This document shows positions 1 to 8,599 of a stretch of 24,723 bases of DNA, one piece after another. Source of the DNA: Flammula alnicola (Eukaryota; Basidiomycota; Agaricomycetes; Agaricales; Strophariaceae); contig JADNRV010000561.1 in NCBI GenBank assembly GCA_015499995.1, forward strand, positions 1-24,723, in the 5' to 3' direction. A program made the translations under genes and the position numbers. The notes beneath the pieces were generated by a model, which saw only the letters and a list, made by a program, of their open reading frames with translations, searched no databases and was not told the DNA's origin. The stretch's first letter is position 1. The number at the start of each line of letters is the position of its first letter.

Positions 1-278
1 CGTCAGTTGACAGCGGTCATCGACATAAATCACATTCTCAAATTCACAAAGCGAGTTTTATCTCTTGCGCGCGCCGTTAAGTCCAATCACAGAAGCGTTG
101 CTCTGATGATACGCCCAAGTTCATATCTGTCTCGTGTCGAACTGTCATGGATTTGATAAAGAGACTCGAATTTGTCTGTCGGACATGTAGGAATTTTGCC
201 TTATAATCAAGCCTATGCATTGGGACAGAGTCTCTGACTCCTCCGATTGTTTTCTTCTGCTGCAGGGTATCTCCGCCA
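1..278 (+). promoter_or_regulatory. Upstream region of the CFEM gene
   Basis: No gene is visible. On the plus strand there is a CCAAT pentamer at about 82-86 and an AT-rich TATA-like stretch (TTATAAT) near 200-207, roughly 75 bp before the ATG at 279. These are short, common motifs, so a promoter role rests mainly on position. Confidence 0.35.
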
Positions 279-992
279 ATGTTGTTGACCAACATTTCCG
301 TTTTATTCCTCCTCGGTCCTTTCTGCACCCTCTGTGTAGTAGCTCAATCAGGCTCTAGCACTGGCTCGCTTTCACCATGCCTTCAGGACTGCATAACGAC
401 GGCCAATCAGAATAATAATTGTGATGCCACGTATGCTTTCCGTTCTTCCTTCTCATTTAAGTCTCTATCGGCAGCGTCTCTATTTTTATAGGACCGATAC
501 AAGCTGTTTTTGCAGCGCTTCATATTTGGAAGACGCAAGGTCTTGCGCGCGGGATTGTAGTTTGGATGACCAAGCCGAAGCTGAAGCTATTATTCAGGCA
601 AACTGTGGATGTAAGCTTCTTTACGATGTGTTATTTTCCTCTTTACTACCTCATGACAATGTTTTTTTTTTTCCAGCATCTGGCAGCAGTGACTCTGCTG
701 AAACTCTGGAAATAACTCTGGGGGCAACTCCGGCGACTCCTCGACATCAGGTCAGTACAGGTTTGGTGTTTTGCTTTCGTGTACAACTTGAAGAGGATCG
801 TTACGACTGTCATAGGTATAAATGACAAAACGACTGGACCGTCAACCCCAGCGAAGCCTAATCCGAATGCGCCTCAACCTCAAACACCCCCTAAAGGTAG
901 CAGGGCTCACTGCTACTCACAAGTACAATGCTGGAACTGCGGCGATGCTTGCTTTGATGACTTGGGTATTTTTTTCTACGATGAGGATTTAA
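279..992 (+). CDS. CFEM-domain secreted, probably GPI-anchored surface protein (frame interrupted)
   Basis: The product starts with a hydrophobic signal peptide (residues 1 to about 22). A CFEM domain follows (about 33-91) with the full set of eight cysteines, including a CFC pair preceded by an Asp (DTSCFC); in haem-binding CFEM proteins that Asp is the axial ligand. CFEM proteins are fungal surface or secreted proteins, some of which bind haem. Exons: 279-430, 492-610, 677-750, then probably 816 onward. Introns 431-491, 611-676 and 751-815 have good GT/AG ends. Exon 3 begins in frame as GSSGSSDSAE but its Ser/Gly/Asn-rich linker lies in the next frame, so one base seems missing in the AAA at 701-703. 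The last part is ambiguous: a Pro/Asn linker lies in one frame, while a hydrophobic tail suited to GPI attachment, ending at the TAA at 990-992, lies in another. The CFEM identity is firm; the model after exon 2 is not. Confidence 0.78.
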
Positions 993-1213
993 TCTTGGAC
1001 TCCATACCTTGTGCACGTTACGTCAACTTGGTATCGTGGAATAAACACAATTATGTGAAGTAAAATAGTATAGCTTTGTAGTACTAGACAAACTAGTACG
1101 TATGCCGCCGAGCGCCGATCTGAGACTCGGAACATGGAATGCAGTCATCTTCAGCACCACAGTAGGTTTCTTATGGAAGGGAAATCTATTGACCATCCTC
1201 TTTCGTTGACCTC

Positions 1214-2611
1214 ATGTTCGCAATCACAAATTTACTGCTATCTTTCATTAGCGCACTCGGAACGGGATCCCAACTAGTCCAACCCGTGGTTTCAAACAGC
1301 GACCGATCAATGGTTTACAGCGCAACGCCCTCGGAATTTCCTTGCGACGAAACATCATTCTTGCCGATCCAGGCTTGGTTTGACTTGGCCACAAATAACT
1401 ATCTGCGGAACCCTGTATCCCGTCAATGGGTGGTGACTCACATCGCACGATACAGAGAAAGATATGGCGCGCAGAACGAGTACTTGGTTGCAACTGCGAA
1501 GCATCCGCTCAAGGGAGAGATACATCTCCGCATTGAACGCGAGATTGACAATCTTGAAGAGGATGGAACGCCTGTTCTCAGCAGCACGCAAAAGGCCCAA
1601 ACTCGAGGTGATTTGCAGGACAATGACAAGCCCAGTGGTCTGTGGGCTTCCGAACCGAATATCGTGCTCAGTGGAGGAGTAGACCCTAAATCTCTGCCAA
1701 GATACCGCAGTTACAAGTCGAAGGCATCCGCGACCAGTGAAATCAGAGAAGTTGGATATGCTCTCGATATCGTCCGCTTGTACGGTCACCATCATTATTC
1801 ATCCGACTTAATCTCGTCGCTATCATTAGAGGGGCAAAAAACACTAGTGCCTCTTGCCCATCTCGCTATCCTCGCCAGAGTGGTTCACGACGAGGAGGCA
1901 TTATACAACCTTTTCAGCTCCCAAGGCTACTGGTACTGCAATATGATTGCCTGCGTCATCGCCAAACAACAAGGATGTGACTTCATGGCAGCCAGATCGA
2001 CTGGCAGCTCCACGGAGAGCGATTCAGACTTCTGCTATGATCCTGATAGCAGGAAGTACTACCGGATCCCTATTCATGCAATTCGCACACAACTCGTCAA
2101 CTTGATCGAAAAACTGTTCCTCCAGCGTCTTCAAGAATTCAACAAGGTGGTATGTTCAAAGCCATTTTGGTTTACAATTTGTTAATTGAAATGCTTCTTA
2201 GGACAAGAAACAAGAAGCCAAGGAAGATATGCAACTATTGCGAACTCAACCCCTGAAGGAGTTAGAGCAACTCAAGGAGGAGACAGTGCGAATCAAGGAG
2301 GAGACAGCGCGAATCACGGAGGAGACAGCACGAATCACGGAGGAGACAGCACGACTCGGGCAGGAGGCAGCGCGACTCAAGCAGAAGATAGCACAAATCA
2401 AGGAGACAGCACGGGGGGGTAGAGGCACGGAAGGCAGTGGAGGAGATGATAGCGCGACGCGCGGAGACGTGGAAAGCAGAGGAGGAGGCAGCGCAACACA
2501 TAGGTGAGGAAGGCAGCGGAGGAGAGGACAGCGGAGGCGAAGAAAGAGTTGGAAGAAATGTGCAACCGAATGCCTGAATTCGGACTCGGACCTGCAGATG
2601 TACAAGCCTAA
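1214..2611 (+). CDS. Unknown protein with C-terminal heptad-repeat coiled coil (frame interrupted)
   Basis: I do not recognise the family. Exon 1 (1214-2149) encodes 312 residues. The N-terminus is hydrophobic (FAITNLLLSFISALGTG) and could be a signal or anchor segment. The rest is mixed and globular-looking, with a His-rich patch (GHHHYSS). Intron 2150-2201 is phase 0 with a GTATGT donor and TTAG acceptor. Exon 2 encodes a Lys/Glu/Arg/Ala-rich coiled coil built from a 21-bp tandem repeat. The coil continues in three successive frames. It leaves the first frame at the G7 run at 2413-2419 and the second near the GG at 2508-2509, then ends at TAA 2609-2611. Read as two extra G bases, the product is about 447 residues. 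Without that correction the frame stops at about 2507. An upstream exon cannot be excluded. Possible readings are a lineage-specific expressed gene with sequence errors or a recently broken one. Confidence 0.55.
2271..2414 (+). repeat. 21-bp tandem repeat encoding coiled-coil heptads
   Basis: Six consecutive 21-bp units (2271-2396) and one shortened 18-bp unit (2397-2414) encode seven-residue blocks such as IKEETAR and ITEETAR. The units at 2313-2333 and 2334-2354 are identical; the outer units have diverged. The unit length equals one coiled-coil heptad, so gain or loss of a unit keeps both the frame and the helix register. The last unit lacks one codon, which would slip the heptad register. 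Confidence 0.9.
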
Positions 2612-3286
2612 GCGCTAAGCGCGCACGTTCTGAATTCCTCGCATCCGGATTGGCTTGCGTTCTAATCAAAATTTCTTCGTCCCTTTGTTGTTTTTGGTAC
2701 TGTAAGTTCGCGCGGACGAGGAGGCTGGACGAACTGGAGGTGGAGCTGCCAACTTCCAGGCGAGACATGCTGAGCCCTGATGAGGATGTCCTCGAGCTTG
2801 GTGTTGTCTGGCTCGATGCCGATCTTCCATCGCGGGTCCGTGGTAAACAAGTGTTCGGTATAATGGCTGCATTAATGTTCTTCAAGACATCCATGTAGCG
2901 TCAAATTTTGCCCGGCTGTCCTCCCTCCAAGTATGTATTTAAAATTGAAATTTATGTCGTGTTGTGATTTATGTTTTCCCCGACAACATTCCTTCTCGTA
3001 TACTAGAAACGCGAGGAATTTGTATCAGAGCTTCCTAGATAAGACCAAAGATAAAGGAGCAAAGCGCAAAAGCGAAATTCGAAGATGTTGTGACCAACCG
3101 ACGGGATGCTCGTGCTCGTAATTGGGAGAGGGGTTTACAGCGCTGCCTGAAGAGGAGCGCAGGTTTGAAGTTGGTTTGTAGAGACGACTTGACAACTTGC
3201 CGGTGAAGCGGAAGCACATGACTTGCTGAGTTTCAATTAACAACCTGATTGCTTGAGCGTTCACGCTGTTCAAATCTCTTGCGAAC
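2612..3286. other. Gene-poor interval between the coiled-coil gene and AP180
   Basis: No complete gene can be supported. The interval holds a coding-like open stretch on the minus strand (2662-2873, listed separately). On the plus strand there is a short charged stretch around 3060-3180 (in one frame, AKFEDVVTNRRDARARNWERG) with no start, splice partners or stop that make a gene. The last 100 bp before 3287 must contain the AP180 promoter or 5' leader, but I see no clear TATA or CCAAT element there. Confidence 0.5.
2662..2873 (-). pseudogene. Coding-like fragment, possible gene remnant
   Basis: Reading the minus strand, an open stretch of about 70 codons has a natural-looking composition (for example FTTDPRWKIGIEPDNTKLED and QHVSPGSWQLHLQF), unlike the low-complexity frames around it. 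It has no convincing start codon and ends soon after a Lys/Arg-rich tail. A possible splice donor (GTACCA) lies near its end, so it might be a single exon of a larger minus-strand gene. That gene would have to overlap the end of the coiled-coil gene. I cannot name a family. It could be the remnant of a gene copied elsewhere in the genome. Confidence 0.3.
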
Positions 3287-6200
3287 ATGTCCAGTTTCGA
3301 CAAGGTCGTAAAATTGGCCTGTAAGCCGAAGGCTGCACCTCCCAAAGCTAAAGTTTGTTTCTAAACTGTGCTTCTTCCAGGTTTCTACTGACGTTATTTA
3401 ATTCCAGTACATAGACCCCATCATTGCAGCGACCTGGTCCGATGATGGTGCTGTCCATGATGTGTGCAAGGCCCTGGCTCCTCGAATTCGCGAGCCCAAC
3501 GCAATTGTATGTTGATACTCTCATATTTGTACTTACGTGCAACCAATTCTCACATTGGACTTCGCCAACAGGTCGTGTTCAAGGCATTGATTGTGCTTCA
3601 CACCATGATACGGAATGGCGCAACAGACAATGTTTTATCTTATTTATCATCGGCGGAGGTTCTACGACTACGGAATGTGTCTGCTGGAAGCTGGGAAGGT
3701 GCGATATTTTATGTTGCGTCGTGCTCGCATTCTGACACAAGTACTTCCTTAGGTTACGCTGCTCCTCAGAACTTGCAGAACTATGCGCTGTACCTTGATT
3801 CACGAATCCATGCCTATAAAGACTTGAAACATGATGCCGTGAGGGTACAGGCAGAGTCCAATCGTGATATGCGGAATTCGACGTCCATTGAGGAAGATGG
3901 ATATCGTGGCCGGAAAGATCGCAACGCCAAACCGAATGCTTCCGCTCCTGCAAGAAGCAAAACGATTATGGGAAGGAAACTACGTTCTATGGCAGTGGAA
4001 AAGGGTTTACTAAGAGAGACGAAAGCGGTTCACAATATGATTGATGCTTTGGTTGAATGCCGGGTGCGTTCATATCTCAGTCGTGCCATTCTTCCTCTCA
4101 TCGTTCCATTTTGTAGTTTTACCTTGACGACTTGGAAGACGAGTTGACCATTACTGCTCTGCGTATGCTCGTCAAGGATTTATTGATCCTTTTCCAAGCT
4201 GGAAATGAGGGCGTAATCAATGTTTTGGGTTTGTATTTCATGGCTAATCATCCTTTCGCTTGACTTATCCTCCCACCCCTTACAGAACATTACTTTGAAA
4301 TGTCCCATGTGGATGCAACGGAAGCCTTGAAGATATATCGTCACTTCTGCAAACAGACTGAATATGTGGTTGAATATCTTGGCGTAGCAAAGAAACTTCA
4401 AAATTTGCTAAACGTGTCAATACCCAACTTGAGACACGTACGTCAAAATATGTTTGTCTATCTCAACTTGCTTTCTGATTTTTCTATTAGGCTCCTGTTT
4501 CCTTAGCTGGTGCACTTCAAGAATATCTTGACGATCCTAATTTCGAACAAAACCGGATTGAGTATAAGACGAACAAGGATGCTACAGATCGTGGCACGAA
4601 GCCAGGTGCTAGCGGAACGAAAGTAAATGCTTGTAAGTACCTTGGCCCGCATAGTTTTGCAAATGGCTCATCATTGAGATGTAATAGCTTCGCCAGCTCA
4701 AGTTGACGGCAAACCCTCATCACCCCCGAAAGTTTCGTTTGCAAGTACAAGCAAAGAAGCCTCATCCTCGAAACCGACACAGGATGGCAAGGCTGTCCAC
4801 GATTTCTTCTCTGCGATTGAGGAAGAGCAACCTACCATGTTCAATCCTAGCACCAACAGGTAAGATTTCAATAAATTTTATTCACCAGAAATTAATTATC
4901 ATTTCAACTAAAGTCCAAGTATGGCTTACTTTCAACAACAAGGAGCGTCCAATCCTTTTACGCAGATGGCCATGGCCACTGGACAGCCTTTCATGCAACA
5001 ACCTCAAATGTCTGCTCAGGCGACAGGTTTCATCATGCCTCAGCAGACTGCTATGCCACAACAGCCTAACCCTTTCGGAAATTTCTTGACCCCGCAGGTC
5101 CCACATCAAACTGGACATCGTCCCTTTTCTTCTTACTTGACCCCGCAGCAGACGGGATTCATCCAGCAGCAACCTCAGGCAACGGGTTTCAACCAGCAAG
5201 GCAGCCTCTTGCAACCTCAAGCGACGGGCGCCAATCCCTTCCGGCAGAGTATGTTGGTCCCGCAATCTACAGGCATGGCGTTGTTTGGAGGAGCCAACGC
5301 TCAAGGCCAGTTCTCTGGCAATCAAATGCCAACCGTCCTACCAAACCAGAGTGGGATGACCGCATCCACATCGCTTGGCACTGGTATTCCTTCTTTTTCA
5401 CAGGCACAGTCACCCGCGTCCGCTTCGTCTTTTGCGGCGCCCAAGCCCTCATTTTTCCCATCCTCTGGATCGAACGACGCGCCTGCACGTCCTGCTTCTA
5501 CTCCTCTCACATCATCTACATTCGCGTCGAACCCACAACCAGTCAAGACACATGCAACCGGAACGAGGAATCCTTTCGGACCTATTGTGACGGCCCCACC
5601 TCCCGTGCCCAAGCCACCCACCCTCTTTGAATTGTCCATGGGCTCTTTCAATCCTAACCAGGCTCAGCAGCAGCAGCAGCAGCAACAACAACAGCAACAG
5701 CAACAGCAACAGCAAGTGCAGCAACAGTCTACTGGGTTCAACAATTTTGCCTTCAACAACAGCGCTCTAAGTCCAGGAGCAACAGATATCTCTAGCGTTG
5801 CATCTTCTTTCTCCTTCGCAAACAAGCCTAAACCCGATTTCACAAATTCTGGTCCTAACAGTGGTGCCCTTTCAATCCAAAACACTTCAACTACCGGCAC
5901 AGGCTCGACCTTCTCAAGCTCGTTATTTTCATCACCGCTGTCTAGTCAACCTACTGGCGCAACAAACACCTCTTCACCACCATCGGTACAGATTTCACCT
6001 GTCGCCCCAGTGAAGTCACACCTCACTGGCTTCAGTGGTTTGAAGCCTTTTAAGCCCTCATCATCCTTCGGTGCGTCTCTAATGGAGTCATTACCTACGA
6101 TTCCTGGTTCTGCGCCGACAACACCTGCCATAACCGGCCTTCCATCCTCCAATGGGACGAACCCTTCTGCAGCTGGAGGTTTCTTTGCTTCGGCTACAAC

Positions 6201-6567
6201 CAGCCCTCCTGCAAGTGCCCCTCCTACCCAAAATGGCGCTTCATCGAATAATTATGGCTTCCTCGGAAGCCAGCCAACTGGCGCGGCTGGCTTTGGCGGA
6301 GCAGGTGGATCACTTGCATCGACGTTGGGTGTTGGCCTTAGGCCTCAAATGACGGGAGGAGGGTCTGCTAACCCATTCCGAGCTTCAACCGCAGGATTTC
6401 CCACGGGTACAGCTCCAAACTTTGGATCTTCGCCTTTCCAAGCGTCGTCCTTCCAGCCTTCTACTGGTGCTGGGCTGAACACATCTCAACCGTTTGGTGC
6501 CAATATGATGGGAAGCCAGCAACAGCAACAACGCCCACAGCAAAATGTGACGACCTCCTTGATCTGA
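3287..6567 (+). CDS. AP180/CALM-type clathrin adaptor (ANTH domain, yeast Yap1801/1802 family)
   Basis: Endocytic adaptor that binds PI(4,5)P2-rich plasma membrane through its ANTH domain and recruits clathrin and EH-domain proteins. Nine exons: 3287-3352, 3408-3506, 3572-3698, 3753-4063, 4117-4228, 4286-4437, 4491-4632, 4688-4859, 4914-6567. They join with consistent phases into 944 residues. Residues 1 to about 285 form the ANTH domain; its start resembles the family lipid-binding helix (FDKVVKLACKPKAAPPKAKY) and is followed by VVFKALIVLHTMIRNG. The C-terminal 550 residues are disordered and Gln/Ser/Pro-rich, with five NPF motifs (EH-domain ligands), a 17-residue polyglutamine tract at about 645-661, and eight [LIVM]xxQxTG motifs of the Ark1/Prk1 type. 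I see no canonical LLpL clathrin box. The start follows the conserved N-terminus of the family. No frame breaks. Confidence 0.95.
5665..5727 (+). repeat. CAG/CAA trinucleotide tract (polyglutamine) in AP180
   Basis: Seventeen consecutive CAG or CAA codons (5665-5715) are followed by one GTG and three more Gln codons. The first five codons are pure CAG; the remainder alternate CAA and CAG, which tends to limit slippage. The tract lies in the disordered tail, where length changes are usually tolerated, so it is a likely length polymorphism between strains. Confidence 0.95.
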
Positions 6568-6937
6568 TACTTTCCTCAGTATACGGAGCGTCCTCTCATT
6601 TCTCGCAGTTGCCTTTCTTGGGCGTGTGCAGGGCATTTACTCGTGCTTTGCACCTTGGATTTCTGGGACATTTGTCGTCTATGTAGTCTCTCTTTTCGAT
6701 GTTTTTATCTAGTTACTTTGTACACCTCTTTCACGGTATCCTAATGATTATACTCTTTCTTTCCTTTTGTTTGTCGTCACGCTTTGTCTGTCTCTTTGAC
6801 TCTCCTTCGATCCATACATAACCTACTTTTGGCACCGTGACACCTTTCTCACCATCAACCACCTCTTTCACTCTCACTTTCTACAAAACTGTGTACATAC
6901 CCCCTGCATCACCCTAAACTCTCTTCCAAGTCTCCAA
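6568..6937 (+). promoter_or_regulatory. Intergenic region: AP180 3' end and NASP promoter
   Basis: The 370 bp between the AP180 stop and the NASP ATG contain no gene. The coding strand is strongly pyrimidine-rich from about 6720 to 6930 (runs of CTCTTTC and TTTGTC type), a pattern common just upstream of fungal housekeeping genes. I see no clear TATA box. AP180 and NASP are co-oriented, so the left part must carry the AP180 3' UTR. Confidence 0.45.
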
Positions 6938-8486
6938 ATGTCATCGTAAGTTACACTAGACTCCTTTCGAAGGTTACAAGTGTGTAAATGTTGTATTTCC
7001 AGACCACCCAAAAATACAGCCGCTGCCACTGAAGTCACGGTTGAGAGTTCCGTGGAACAAGCCAAACGCGCCTTCGCGCTCAAGAAATACGAGCAGGCCA
7101 TAGATCACTACGCTACCGCCCTTGAACTCGTGTAAGTCACGTCCATTGAAAAATATACTCAGTCAATCGTGTTGTAGGGATCGCGAGATTCTGACGCGTT
7201 TTTTTACGTGACAGTACCAAACAACTCGGTGAAAACGCTCCAGAGACCGCTGACCTCTACTTTTCATATGGAAAGGCGCTTCTTGAGAATGCTATTGCGC
7301 AAAGTTCTGTATTGGGAAAGGAACAGGCGGAGGACGCGGCTGAGGAGCAAAACCAAGGTGTGTCAAATGCGTTGCTCGCCACTCTGCTTGTTCTAAAAAG
7401 ATGGGTAGCCTCGGGATCAGGTGCAGGTGCTAATGCCCCCATTCTGTCATTCTCTGGAGACCTGGAAGATACGGATGCCGGAGATGATCATCCGGTTGAT
7501 CTGTTTGGCCAGGCTGCAGCGGAGCAGGACGATGAGCATGACGATGAAGGCGAAGGCGAAGAAGACGACGGCGAGCCCGAAGATGACTTCAACGCTGCTT
7601 GGGAGGTCCTCGATCTCGCTCGTGCAATCTACGACAAGCAAAAGGACGAAGATGGTGATGAAGAGGTGAAGCTCAAACTTGCGGATACCTATATCGCCCT
7701 TGGGGATGTATCGTTGGAGACAGGTATGGAGGGTTGTTTCTTACACGACGCCATCTCATGCCCTAGGCTAACTTGTAATCCAGAGAAATTTGATCAGGCT
7801 ATTACAGACTATGAGGCTGGTCTGAAGCTCAAAATCGAGCTACTTCCAACATCGTCTCGTCAAATCGCCGAAGCTCACTACAAGCTGAGCATGGTACTCG
7901 ACCTGACCTCGGGACGCCTTTCAGATGCCATCATTCATGCCGAGAAAGCTCAAAAAAGTGTTGAAAGCAGGCTGACCGAACTCCGGGGCGGTCTTGCAGG
8001 CCAACTACCTCCTCTACCAGAGGCAGCTCAGGATACGAAAGGGAAGGGCAAGTCAACAACAGCTCGTCTTGTTCGGGATGATTACGTGCAGAACATGTCG
8101 AAATCTCAAATTGAGAGTGAAATCAAGGAGCTATCTGGTTTACGAGATGACCTGGCCTTGAAGGTAAGCTCTGCTGGCTAAGTCATTCACGAACTAGTCT
8201 TAAATAAACATTCGTTTTATAGGTTGAAGAGTTAAAGACATCACCAAACGAGTCACTCGCGGTCAGTGCACCAGCTTTAGCAGCACAAGCGCTGGATAAG
8301 GAATTGAACGCCGCTGGCGCATCCTCGTCAAAGGCAGTGCCTACAGTCGTCAACGATCTGACATCTATCGTAAAGAAAAAGAAGAAGGCGCCGGAGGACT
8401 CCAACGCGGCCAAGCGCAAGGCTGAAGCTAATGCTGAACCATTAAACGCCGACAAAAAGGCCAGATTAGACAAGCCCGACGCTTGA
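6938..8486 (+). CDS. NASP/Hif1/Sim3-family histone chaperone (SHNi-TPR)
   Basis: Histone H3-H4 escort chaperone acting in the nucleus and cytosol. Six exons: 6938-6945, 7003-7131, 7215-7357, 7409-7723, 7784-8163, 8223-8486, joining into 412 residues. The first exon is only 8 nt (ATG TCA TC). Evidence for the family: an N-terminal TPR (QAKRAFALKKYEQAIDHY), a long acidic loop (DDEHDDEGEGEEDDGEPEDD) interrupting the repeats, then DFNAAWEVLDLARAIYDKQ and the SHNi-TPR block with KFDQAITDYEAGLKLKIELL, a predicted coiled coil, and a Lys-rich basic C-terminus (KKKKKAPED, AAKRKAEAN) suited to nuclear import. The 51-nt segment 7358-7408 and the 60-nt intron 7724-7783 are both multiples of three without stops, so retention keeps the frame. 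I treat both as introns because of their splice signals and because removal gives a better family match. Convergent with PRO2, with 113 bp between the stops. Confidence 0.93.
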
Positions 8487-8599
8487 TTGCCTTTATTATG
8501 CCCCTCTATCTAGATTTACAGTATTACTGTCTTTTAAATACACGAACGCTCCATCATGATATAACGTTGACATCTTCGTAAATGATAAATATGAATAGT
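8487..8599. other. Convergent 3' ends of NASP and PRO2
   Basis: Stops are 113 bp apart. The AT-rich sequence here would have to serve both 3' UTRs, so overlapping antisense transcripts are likely. Confidence 0.5.

Noticed and set aside
2186..2422. Plus-strand GGDSANQ/GGDSTNH repeat frame as a separate Gly-rich protein
   Set aside because: It is the 21-bp repeat in the wrong frame. It begins inside intron 2150-2201 and lacks the splice-phase support of the coiled-coil frame.
2246..2605. Cys/Leu/Ser-rich minus-strand frames over the 21-bp repeat
   Set aside because: Antisense of the heptad repeat. The plus strand has a phase-matched intron and exon leading into it.
5512..5900. Long Leu- and Cys-homopolymer frames on the minus strand
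   Set aside because: They are antisense readings of the CAG/CAA polyglutamine tract in AP180.
7132..7176. Alternative NASP acceptor at TTGTAG near 7176
   Set aside because: It would insert sequence without family resemblance. The acceptor at 7214 after a T-rich tract gives a clean TPR continuation (TKQLGENAPETADLYFSYGK).
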